DNA of 17,128 bases from Scandinavium sp051650185. GTDB taxonomy: Bacteria; Pseudomonadota; Gammaproteobacteria; Enterobacterales; Enterobacteriaceae. Location: contig NZ_JBOFIN010000122.1 of the NCBI RefSeq assembly GCF_051650185.1, positions 1 to 17,128 of the forward strand, in the 5' to 3' direction. Below the pieces are notes generated by a model. The model ran no database searches, was not told the DNA's origin, and saw nothing but the letters and a program-made list of their open reading frames with translations. Shown in pieces: positions 1 to 5,896 of the stretch. The stretch's first letter is position 1. Each line of letters opens with the position of its first letter. The translations under genes and the position numbers were made by a program.

Positions 1-43
1 TCAGGAACTCACCGAGATCGTCTCGGGGGCCGCCGCGGTTTAA
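1..43 (+). CDS. atpG: ATP synthase F1 gamma subunit, C-terminal end (partial)
   Basis: Only the last 13 codons and the TAA stop are present. In the frame that begins at base 2 they read QELTEIVSGAAAV, which matches the C-terminus of enterobacterial AtpG. Gamma is the central rotor shaft that couples proton flow through Fo to catalysis in the F1 head. The gene lies 31 bp upstream of atpD, the usual order in the atp operon. The identification rests on this short tail plus context, and both agree. Confidence 0.9.
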   Translation, partial: QELTEIVSGAAAV

Positions 44-74
44 CCAGGTTTACGAATTACGTAGAGGATTCAAG

Positions 75-1457
75 ATGGCTACTGGAAAGATTGTCCAGGT
101 AATCGGCGCCGTGGTGGACGTCGAGTTCCCTCAGGACGCTGTACCACGCGTATATGATGCGCTTGAGGTACAAAATGGTAACGAGAGCCTGGTGCTGGAA
201 GTTCAGCAGCAGCTCGGTGGTGGTATCGTGCGTACCATCGCAATGGGTTCTTCCGACGGTCTGCGTCGTGGTCTGGAAGTGAAAGACCTCGCTCACCCGA
301 TCGAAGTCCCGGTAGGTAAAGCAACGCTCGGTCGTATCATGAACGTTCTGGGCCAGCCTATCGACATGAAAGGCGACATCGGTGAAGAAGAGCGTTGGGC
401 TATCCACCGCGCGGCACCTTCCTACGAAGAGCTCTCAAGTTCTCAGGAACTGCTGGAAACCGGTATCAAAGTAATGGACCTGATTTGCCCGTTCGCTAAG
501 GGTGGTAAAGTCGGTCTGTTCGGTGGTGCGGGTGTAGGTAAAACCGTAAACATGATGGAGCTGATCCGTAACATCGCGATCGAGCACTCCGGTTACTCCG
601 TGTTTGCGGGCGTAGGTGAGCGTACTCGTGAGGGTAACGACTTCTACCACGAAATGACCGACTCCAACGTTCTGGATAAAGTATCCCTGGTATACGGCCA
701 GATGAACGAGCCACCAGGAAACCGTCTGCGCGTTGCGCTGACCGGTCTGACCATGGCTGAGAAATTCCGTGATGAAGGTCGTGACGTACTGCTGTTCGTC
801 GACAACATCTACCGTTATACCCTGGCCGGTACTGAAGTATCTGCACTGCTGGGTCGTATGCCTTCAGCGGTAGGTTACCAGCCGACCCTGGCGGAAGAGA
901 TGGGTGTTCTGCAGGAACGTATCACCTCCACCAAAACCGGTTCTATCACCTCCGTTCAGGCGGTATACGTACCAGCGGATGACTTGACTGACCCATCCCC
1001 AGCCACCACCTTTGCTCACCTGGATGCAACCGTGGTACTGAGCCGTCAGATCGCGTCTCTGGGTATCTACCCGGCCGTTGACCCGCTGGATTCCACCAGC
1101 CGTCAGCTGGATCCACTGGTTGTGGGTCAGGAGCACTACGACACCGCGCGTGGCGTTCAGTCCATCCTGCAGCGTTACCAGGAACTGAAAGACATCATCG
1201 CGATCCTGGGTATGGACGAACTCTCCGAAGAAGACAAACTGGTGGTAGCACGTGCGCGTAAAATTCAGCGCTTCCTGTCCCAGCCATTCTTCGTAGCAGA
1301 AGTCTTTACCGGTTCCCCAGGTAAATTCGTATCGCTGAAAGACACCATCCGTGGCTTTAAAGGCATCATGGACGGCGAATACGACCACCTGCCGGAGCAG
1401 GCGTTCTATATGGTTGGCACCATCGACGAAGCTGTTGAGAAAGCCAAAAAACTTTAA
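75..1457 (+). CDS. atpD: ATP synthase F1 beta subunit
   Basis: Catalytic subunit of the F1Fo ATP synthase; three copies alternate with alpha in the membrane-attached cytoplasmic F1 head and make ATP from ADP and phosphate. The 460-residue product has the N-terminal beta-barrel (about 1-80), the P-loop GGAGVGKT at 150-157, the GERTREG segment carrying the catalytic Glu, the Walker B strand LLFVDN, and the DELSEED loop near residue 380 that contacts gamma and epsilon. Length and sequence match E. coli AtpD with scattered conservative changes. The ATG has a GAGG-type ribosome binding site about 9 bp upstream. It sits 31 bp after atpG and 20 bp before atpC, so it is co-transcribed with them. Nothing unusual is seen. 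Confidence 0.98.
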   Translation: MATGKIVQVIGAVVDVEFPQDAVPRVYDALEVQNGNESLVLEVQQQLGGGIVRTIAMGSSDGLRRGLEVKDLAHPIEVPVGKATLGRIMNVLGQPIDMKGDIGEEERWAIHRAAPSYEELSSSQELLETGIKVMDLICPFAKGGKVGLFGGAGVGKTVNMMELIRNIAIEHSGYSVFAGVGERTREGNDFYHEMTDSNVLDKVSLVYGQMNEPPGNRLRVALTGLTMAEKFRDEGRDVLLFVDNIYRYTLAGTEVSALLGRMPSAVGYQPTLAEEMGVLQERITSTKTGSITSVQAVYVPADDLTDPSPATTFAHLDATVVLSRQIASLGIYPAVDPLDSTSRQLDPLVVGQEHYDTARGVQSILQRYQELKDIIAILGMDELSEEDKLVVARARKIQRFLSQPFFVAEVFTGSPGKFVSLKDTIRGFKGIMDGEYDHLPEQAFYMVGTIDEAVEKAKKL

Positions 1458-1477
1458 CGCCTTAATCGGAGGGTGAT

Positions 1478-1897
1478 ATGGCAATGACTTACCACCTGGA
1501 TGTCGTCAGCGCAGAGCAACAGATGTTCTCTGGTCTGGTCGAGAAAATTCAGGTAACGGGTAGTGAAGGTGAACTGGGGATTTACCCGGGTCACGCCCCG
1601 CTGCTCACCGCCATTAAGCCTGGTATGATTCGCATCGTGAAGCAGCACGGACACGAAGAGTTTATCTACCTGTCCGGCGGCGTTCTTGAAGTGCAGCCAG
1701 GTACGGTCACCGTACTGGCTGATACCGCGATTCGCGGTCAGGATCTCGACGAAGCGCGAGCCCTGGAAGCGAAACGTAAAGCGGAAGAGCACATCAAGAG
1801 CTCACACGGCGACGTGGATTACGCTCAGGCGTCTGCGGAACTGGCCAAAGCGATCGCCAAACTGCGCGTTATCGAGTTGACCAAAAAAGCGATGTAA
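1478..1897 (+). CDS. atpC: ATP synthase F1 epsilon subunit
   Basis: Epsilon sits at the base of the F1 rotor, joins gamma to the c-ring, and can inhibit ATP hydrolysis through its mobile C-terminal helices. The 139-residue product has the N-terminal beta-sandwich (about 1-86, containing GELGIYPGHAPLLTAIKPG) and the C-terminal helical hairpin (about 88-139) rich in Ala, Lys and Glu, ending KAM as in E. coli. A strong ribosome binding site (GGAGG, 5 bp before the ATG) precedes it, unlike the weaker one of atpD. It is the last gene of the atp operon and is followed within 22 bp by an intrinsic terminator. Confidence 0.98.
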   Translation: MAMTYHLDVVSAEQQMFSGLVEKIQVTGSEGELGIYPGHAPLLTAIKPGMIRIVKQHGHEEFIYLSGGVLEVQPGTVTVLADTAIRGQDLDEARALEAKRKAEEHIKSSHGDVDYAQASAELAKAIAKLRVIELTKKAM

Positions 1898-1918
1898 CAC
1901 CGGCTTGAAAGCACAAAG

Positions 1919-1948
1919 GCCAGTCTGGTTTCCAGGCTGGCTTTTTTT
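1919..1948 (+). terminator. Intrinsic terminator of the atp operon
   Basis: A 10-bp stem (GCCAGTCTGG pairing with CCAGGCTGGC, with one G-T wobble) closes a TTT loop and is followed by seven T residues. It lies 22 bp after the atpC stop, where the operon should end. Confidence 0.95.
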
Positions 1949-1967
1949 ATGGAATGTAACCATTAAG

Positions 1968-1983
1968 TGTGAGTTATGTCACA
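1968..1983. promoter_or_regulatory. Perfect CRP-type palindrome (site 1)
   Basis: The sequence is TGTGA-N6-TCACA with both CRP half-sites perfect. Its centre (1975.5) lies about 50 bp upstream of the start predicted for the promoter at 1990-2018. That is not a standard activating distance (-41.5 or -61.5), so activation versus repression cannot be read from position. It begins only 20 bp after the atp terminator. Confidence 0.7.
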
Positions 1984-1989
1984 TTGATG

Positions 1990-2018
1990 TTGATCTGTAC
2001 GAAAACCCGGCGTAGACT
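1990..2018 (+). promoter_or_regulatory. Predicted sigma70 promoter of the micro-unit
   Basis: A -35 TTGATC (1990-1995) and a -10 TAGACT (2013-2018) are separated by 17 bp. Transcription would start near G2026, inside CRP site 2. The promoter lies between the two CRP palindromes and points at the 16-codon ORF. This is a pattern call from consensus similarity only. Confidence 0.55.
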
Positions 2019-2024
2019 CTTTTT

Positions 2025-2040
2025 TGTGAGCTAAATCACA
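2025..2040. promoter_or_regulatory. Perfect CRP-type palindrome (site 2)
   Basis: The sequence is TGTGA-N6-TCACA; the perfect arms extend to TTTGTGA and TCACAAA. The centre is 57 bp from that of site 1. It overlaps the predicted transcription start of the promoter at 1990-2018, so CRP bound here would be expected to block that promoter. This is inferred from position. Confidence 0.7.
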
Positions 2041-2067
2041 AATCAATTGTGCTATGCAGGAATAACA

Positions 2068-2118
2068 ATGAAACGCTTTCATAAAATCATCGCGCTGTTC
2101 AGCAACCTGAGCTTCTAA
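2068..2118 (+). CDS. Putative 16-residue peptide
   Basis: This short ORF (ATG to TAA) encodes MKRFHKIIALFSNLSF. It has a well-placed ribosome binding site (AGGA at 2058-2061, 6 bp before the ATG). It lies about 40 nt after a predicted start of transcription and 32 bp before a strong intrinsic terminator, so it would fill a transcript of about 150 nt. The peptide is basic at the N-terminus and hydrophobic in the middle; it has no run of a single amino acid such as attenuator leader peptides show, and I see no antiterminator alternative to the terminator stem. I do not recognise it as a named small protein. It could be a translated micro-protein, a dual-function small RNA with a coding part, or a chance ORF. 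The promoter, ribosome binding site and terminator together make chance less likely, but expression is unproven. Confidence 0.5.
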   Translation: MKRFHKIIALFSNLSF

Positions 2119-2150
2119 GTCTCTGTATTGCCCAGCAAAAGAATAAGAGA

Positions 2151-2179
2151 AGGTCGCCGAAAGGCGGCCTTTTTGTTTT
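2151..2179 (+). terminator. Intrinsic terminator of the micro-unit
   Basis: Stem GGTCGCC pairs with GGCGGCC (one wobble, extended by flanking A-T pairs) around a GAAA tetraloop, followed by TTTTTGTTTT. The atp operon already has its own terminator 230 bp upstream, so this one ends a separate short transcript and shields glmU from readthrough. Confidence 0.9.
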
Positions 2180-2331
2180 CTGGCATCCCTTCAATGGCTT
2201 GATTCAGGCTTCGAAAGAACAACGAAAGCAGAGACATAGGGACTAAACTTCGGATTATGGGTCTTTTTTTCGAGACAAAGGGCGCTACGATGACCGAAAA
2301 TAGTGCAATAAATTCGTGTTTCACTTTCGTA

Positions 2332-2360
2332 TTGACGGTTTTCTCTGCATTCCGTTTCAT
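2332..2360 (+). promoter_or_regulatory. Candidate glmU promoter
   Basis: TTGACG (2332-2337) and TTTCAT (2355-2360) are separated by 17 bp, giving a start near 2367, about 64 bp before glmU. In E. coli the glmUS operon has promoters in this interval that are activated by NagC (established knowledge); I could not pick out a convincing NagC operator by eye. The rest of 2180-2424 is AT-rich and shows no gene. Medium-low certainty. Confidence 0.4.
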
Positions 2361-2430
2361 GATGAAAAATATGTAGAAATTTCAATGCGAAAGGTTTTAA
2401 CTTCCCACTCAAACTACTGTCAGGATGCGT

Positions 2431-3801
2431 ATGTCAAACAGTGCGATGAGCGTAGTAATCCTTGCCGCTGGCAAAGGTACTCGCATGTATTCCGATCTCC
2501 CAAAAGTGCTGCACACGTTGGCAGGCAAGCCGATGGTGCAACATGTTATTGATGCAGCTGATGATTTAGGCGCTTCGCATGTGCACCTGGTTTATGGTCA
2601 CGGCGGCGATTTACTGAAGCAGACCCTGACAGAAGGCAATCTGAATTGGGTCCTCCAGGCTGAACAGCTCGGTACGGGCCATGCTATGCAGCAGGCCGCT
2701 CCATTCTTTGCCGACGATGAAGACATCATGATGCTGTACGGCGACGTACCGCTGATCTCCGTTGAAACGCTCGAACGTCTGCGTGCAGCTAAACCGCAGG
2801 GCGGTATCGGTCTGCTGACCGTCAAACTGGATGATCCTACCGGCTATGGCCGCATCACCCGTGAAAACGGCAAAGTGACGGGCATCGTTGAGCATAAAGA
2901 TGCGACTGACGAACAGCGTCAGATTCAGGAAATCAATACCGGTATCCTTATCGCAGGCGGTGCAGATCTGAAGCGCTGGCTCGGCAAGCTGGACAATAAC
3001 AACGCGCAGGGCGAATTCTATATTACAGACATCATCGCGATGGCGTACCAGGAAGGGCGTGAAATTGCCGCCGTTCATCCGGATCGTCTGAGTGAAGTTG
3101 AAGGCGTAAACAACCGTCTTCAACTCTCCCGTCTGGAGCGTGTGTATCAGAGCGAGCAAGCCGACAAACTGCTGCTGACGGGCGTAATGCTGCGCGATCC
3201 GGCTCGTTTTGATCTGCGTGGCAGCCTGACACACGGGCGTGATGTCGAAATTGATACTAACGTTATCGTGGAAGGCAACGTCACGCTTGGCCATCGCGTG
3301 AAAATTGGCACTGGCTGTGTGATTAAAAACAGCGTGATTGGCGATGACTGCGAAATCAGCCCGTATTCCGTAGTGGAAGATGCTCATCTCGAAGCAGCCT
3401 GTACGATTGGACCGTTTGCACGCCTGCGCCCGGGCGCTGAACTGCTTGAAGGTGCGCACGTCGGTAACTTCGTTGAGATGAAAAAAGCGCGCCTGGGCAA
3501 AGGCTCGAAGGCGGGCCATCTGAGCTATCTCGGTGATGCTGAAATTGGCGATAACGTGAATATCGGCGCAGGCACTATCACCTGTAACTACGATGGCGCG
3601 AACAAATTCAAAACCATCATCGGCGATGATGTGTTTGTTGGCTCGGATTCACAGCTGGTGGCGCCGGTCACTATCGGCAAAGGCGTTACCATTGCCGCGG
3701 GCACGACGGTGACACGCAACGTTGCTGATAATGAACTGGTTTTAAGCCGTGTGCCGCAGGTCCATAAACAGGGCTGGCAGCGTCCGGTGAAGAAGAAGTA
3801 A
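2431..3801 (+). CDS. glmU: Bifunctional GlcNAc-1-P uridyltransferase / GlcN-1-P acetyltransferase
   Basis: Makes UDP-GlcNAc, the precursor of peptidoglycan and lipid A, in two steps: acetylation of glucosamine-1-phosphate with acetyl-CoA, then uridylyl transfer from UTP. Residues 1-227 form the pyrophosphorylase domain, with LAAGKGTRM...LPK at 11-25 (Lys25), Asp105 in YGDVP and Asn227. Residues from about 250 on form the left-handed beta-helix of hexapeptide repeats, with catalytic His363 in GHLSYLGD. An in-frame ATG lies 6 bp upstream at 2425, but AGGA at 2422-2425 overlaps it and is correctly spaced only for the ATG at 2431, which also gives the 456 residues of the E. coli enzyme. It forms an operon with glmS, as in E. 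coli. Confidence 0.97.
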   Translation: MSNSAMSVVILAAGKGTRMYSDLPKVLHTLAGKPMVQHVIDAADDLGASHVHLVYGHGGDLLKQTLTEGNLNWVLQAEQLGTGHAMQQAAPFFADDEDIMMLYGDVPLISVETLERLRAAKPQGGIGLLTVKLDDPTGYGRITRENGKVTGIVEHKDATDEQRQIQEINTGILIAGGADLKRWLGKLDNNNAQGEFYITDIIAMAYQEGREIAAVHPDRLSEVEGVNNRLQLSRLERVYQSEQADKLLLTGVMLRDPARFDLRGSLTHGRDVEIDTNVIVEGNVTLGHRVKIGTGCVIKNSVIGDDCEISPYSVVEDAHLEAACTIGPFARLRPGAELLEGAHVGNFVEMKKARLGKGSKAGHLSYLGDAEIGDNVNIGAGTITCNYDGANKFKTIIGDDVFVGSDSQLVAPVTIGKGVTIAAGTTVTRNVADNELVLSRVPQVHKQGWQRPVKKK

Positions 3802-3807
3802 AAAAGT

Positions 3808-3875
3808 GGCGGGTGGCGCTTCGCTGACCCGCCCTACAGATTTGTAGGCCTGATAAGGCGTAGCCGCCATCAGGC
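3808..3875. repeat. BIME (two REP units) between glmU and glmS
   Basis: The first unit is the inverted repeat GGCGGGT (3808-3814) / ACCCGCC (3827-3833) with loop GGCGCTTCGCTG. A short CTACA/TGTAG pair joins it to the second unit, GCCTGAT (3848-3854) / ATCAGGC (3869-3875). This is the usual enterobacterial layout. Lying inside an operon, it would form hairpins in the glmUS mRNA and could affect processing and the stability of upstream fragments. Confidence 0.85.
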
Positions 3876-3997
3876 AAACAGGGTGAGGGGATAACATAAT
3901 CCTCCGCCCGCAAGGCACCACCGATAAAAATAACCCCACTCTCTACAAGGCTCGGGGCTCCGGAAAAAACCGGAAAACACAGGTCAGCGACAACGCA

Positions 3998-4018
3998 TGG
4001 CATTATGCCAATTCAGGA
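3998..4018 (+). promoter_or_regulatory. glmS leader hairpin next to the ribosome binding site
   Basis: TGGCAT-T-ATGCCA (3998-4010) is a perfect inverted repeat directly before the glmS ribosome binding site AGGA (4015-4018), with the ATG at 4028. In E. coli the glmUS message is cut by RNase E at the glmU stop codon and translation of glmS is activated by the small RNA GlmZ, which opens an inhibitory structure in this leader (established knowledge). The hairpin here fits that mechanism; the exact GlmZ pairing was not determined. Confidence 0.5.
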
Positions 4019-4027
4019 AATCTAACT

Positions 4028-5857
4028 ATGTGTGGAATTGTTGGCGCAGTCGCGCAGCGTGATATTGCTGAAATCCTTCTCGAAGGGCTTCGTCGTCTGG
4101 AATACCGTGGTTATGACTCTGCCGGTCTGGCAGTGGTCGACAACGAAGGGCACATGACCCGTCTGCGTCGCCTCGGTAAAGTACAAATGCTGTCCGCCGC
4201 GGCAGAGGAACAGCCTCTCCACGGCGGCACTGGTATCGCGCACACGCGCTGGGCAACCCATGGCGAGCCGTCAGAAGGCAACGCCCATCCTCATGTTTCT
4301 GACCACATTGTTGTGGTGCATAACGGCATCATCGAAAACCACGAACCGCTGCGTGAACTGCTGCAGTCCCGTGGCTACGTGTTCGCCTCCGAAACTGATA
4401 CCGAAGTGATTGCTCACCTGGTTCACTGGGAGCTGGAGCAGGGCGTAACATTGCGTGAAGCCGTGCTGCGTGCGATCCCGCAGCTGCGTGGCGCTTACGG
4501 AACCGTAGTGATGGACGCCCGCCATCCGGATACCCTGCTGGCCGCTCGTTCAGGCAGCCCGCTGGTGATTGGTTTAGGGATGGGTGAGAACTTTATCGCC
4601 TCCGATCAGCTGGCTTTGTTGCCTGTCACGCGTCGCTTTATCTTCCTCGAAGAAGGCGATATCGCGGAAGTGACCCGCCGCAGCGTGACCGTGTTTGCCA
4701 AATCCGGCGAACAGGTCAAGCGCCCGGACATCGAATCTAATCTTCAGTACGACGCGGGTGACAAAGGCATCTACCGTCACTACATGCAGAAAGAGATCTA
4801 CGAACAGCCGAATGCGATCAAAAATACCCTGACCGGGCGCATCAGCAACGGCCAGATTGATCTCAGTGAGTTAGGCGCTCAGGCCAACGATCTGCTTTCG
4901 AAAGTGGAGCATATTCAGATTGTTGCCTGCGGGACGTCCTACAACTCAGGGATGGTTTCCCGTTACTGGTTCGAATCCCTGGCGGGCGTGCCATGCGATG
5001 TCGAAATCGCATCAGAATTCCGCTACCGCAAATCTGCCGTGCGTCGCAACAGCCTGATGATCACCCTTTCACAGTCTGGCGAAACGGCAGATACCCTGGC
5101 GGCTCTGCGTCTGTCTAAAGAGCTCGGTTATCTCGGCTCGCTGGCGATTTGCAACGTGCCAGGCTCCTCGCTGGTGCGTGAATCCGATCTGGCTCTGATG
5201 ACCAAAGCAGGCACTGAAATCGGCGTTGCCTCAACCAAAGCGTTCACCACACAATTAACCGTGTTGCTGATGCTGGTGGCGAAACTGGCCAACCTGAAAG
5301 GTCAGGATGCGTCGATTGAGCAGGACATCGTGCATGGCCTGCAGGCCCTGCCAAGCCGTATCGAGCAGATGCTCTCGCAGGATAAACGCATTGAAGCACT
5401 GGCAGAAGATTTCTCCGATAAGCATCACGCGCTGTTCCTTGGTCGTGGCGATCAGTACCCGATTGCCCTTGAAGGCGCGCTGAAGCTCAAAGAGATCTCC
5501 TATATCCACGCGGAAGCCTATGCCGCAGGTGAGCTCAAGCATGGCCCACTGGCGTTGATTGATGCCGACATGCCGGTGATTGTGGTGGCGCCGAATAACG
5601 AGCTGTTAGAAAAGCTGAAATCCAACATTGAAGAAGTCCGCGCCCGTGGCGGCGTGCTGTATGTCTTCGCCGATCAGGATGCCGGTTTTACCAGCAGCGA
5701 CAACATGCACATCATCGAGATGCCGCACGTTGAGGAAGTTATCGCCCCAATCTTCTACACTGTGCCGCTGCAATTGCTGGCCTATCACGTCGCGCTGATT
5801 AAAGGCACTGACGTAGACCAGCCGCGCAACCTGGCAAAATCGGTTACCGTCGAGTAA
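4028..5857 (+). CDS. glmS: Glutamine--fructose-6-phosphate aminotransferase (GlcN-6-P synthase)
   Basis: Catalyses the first committed step of amino-sugar synthesis: fructose-6-phosphate plus glutamine gives glucosamine-6-phosphate plus glutamate. The 609-residue product starts MCGIVGA, so Cys2 becomes the N-terminal nucleophile after Met removal. The class II glutaminase domain covers about 1-240 (TRWATHGEPS, HNGIIENH, SETDTEVIAHL), followed by two SIS sugar-phosphate domains (about 290-460 and 460-600) with CGTSYNSG, SQSGETADT and IHAEAYAAGELKHGPLAL. The tail NLAKSVTVE closes the active site. AGGA precedes the ATG by 9 bp. The last codons also form the binding region for the Tn7 targeting protein TnsD. 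The sequence is that of a normal, intact housekeeping gene. Confidence 0.98.
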   Translation: MCGIVGAVAQRDIAEILLEGLRRLEYRGYDSAGLAVVDNEGHMTRLRRLGKVQMLSAAAEEQPLHGGTGIAHTRWATHGEPSEGNAHPHVSDHIVVVHNGIIENHEPLRELLQSRGYVFASETDTEVIAHLVHWELEQGVTLREAVLRAIPQLRGAYGTVVMDARHPDTLLAARSGSPLVIGLGMGENFIASDQLALLPVTRRFIFLEEGDIAEVTRRSVTVFAKSGEQVKRPDIESNLQYDAGDKGIYRHYMQKEIYEQPNAIKNTLTGRISNGQIDLSELGAQANDLLSKVEHIQIVACGTSYNSGMVSRYWFESLAGVPCDVEIASEFRYRKSAVRRNSLMITLSQSGETADTLAALRLSKELGYLGSLAICNVPGSSLVRESDLALMTKAGTEIGVASTKAFTTQLTVLLMLVAKLANLKGQDASIEQDIVHGLQALPSRIEQMLSQDKRIEALAEDFSDKHHALFLGRGDQYPIALEGALKLKEISYIHAEAYAAGELKHGPLALIDADMPVIVVAPNNELLEKLKSNIEEVRARGGVLYVFADQDAGFTSSDNMHIIEMPHVEEVIAPIFYTVPLQLLAYHVALIKGTDVDQPRNLAKSVTVE

Positions 5858-5888
5858 TCCTCATGGGCTCTGCATTGTGCAGAGCCCA
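5822..5888. other. attTn7-type target region at the glmS 3' end (unoccupied)
   Basis: Tn7 and relatives recognise the end of the glmS coding region and insert about 25 bp beyond the stop (established knowledge), here near 5882, within the glmS terminator hairpin. The conserved glmS end is intact and no Tn7 end or tns gene is visible. The neighbouring chemoreceptor gene begins only 40 bp past the glmS stop. Confidence 0.6.
5864..5888. terminator. Hairpin terminator between convergent glmS and chemoreceptor genes
   Basis: An 11-bp perfect stem (GGGCTCTGCA pairing with TGCAGAGCCC plus an outer T-A pair) closes a TTG loop between two convergent stops at 5857 and 5897. The T tract is poor on both strands (CTCTTCTT on the plus strand), so it may act in both directions but weakly, or mainly protect 3' ends. 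Confidence 0.7.
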
Positions 5889-5896
5889 GTCTCTTC

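Noticed and set aside
2119..2179. Attenuator controlling glmU downstream of the 16-codon ORF
   Set aside because: No run of regulatory codons in the peptide and no visible antiterminator that could compete with the terminator stem; glmU also has a candidate promoter of its own beyond it.
2425..2430. Earlier ATG for glmU
   Set aside because: The AGGA that would serve as ribosome binding site overlaps this ATG; the next ATG at 2431 is correctly spaced and gives the E. coli length.
2611..3519. 302-codon antisense ORF opposite glmU
   Set aside because: Shadow of glmU; the sense frame has full GlmU catalytic motifs and this frame has no recognisable domain.
5858..5896. Possible Tn7 insertion beside glmS
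   Set aside because: No Tn7 end repeats, no tns genes and an intact terminator hairpin; only the empty target is supported.
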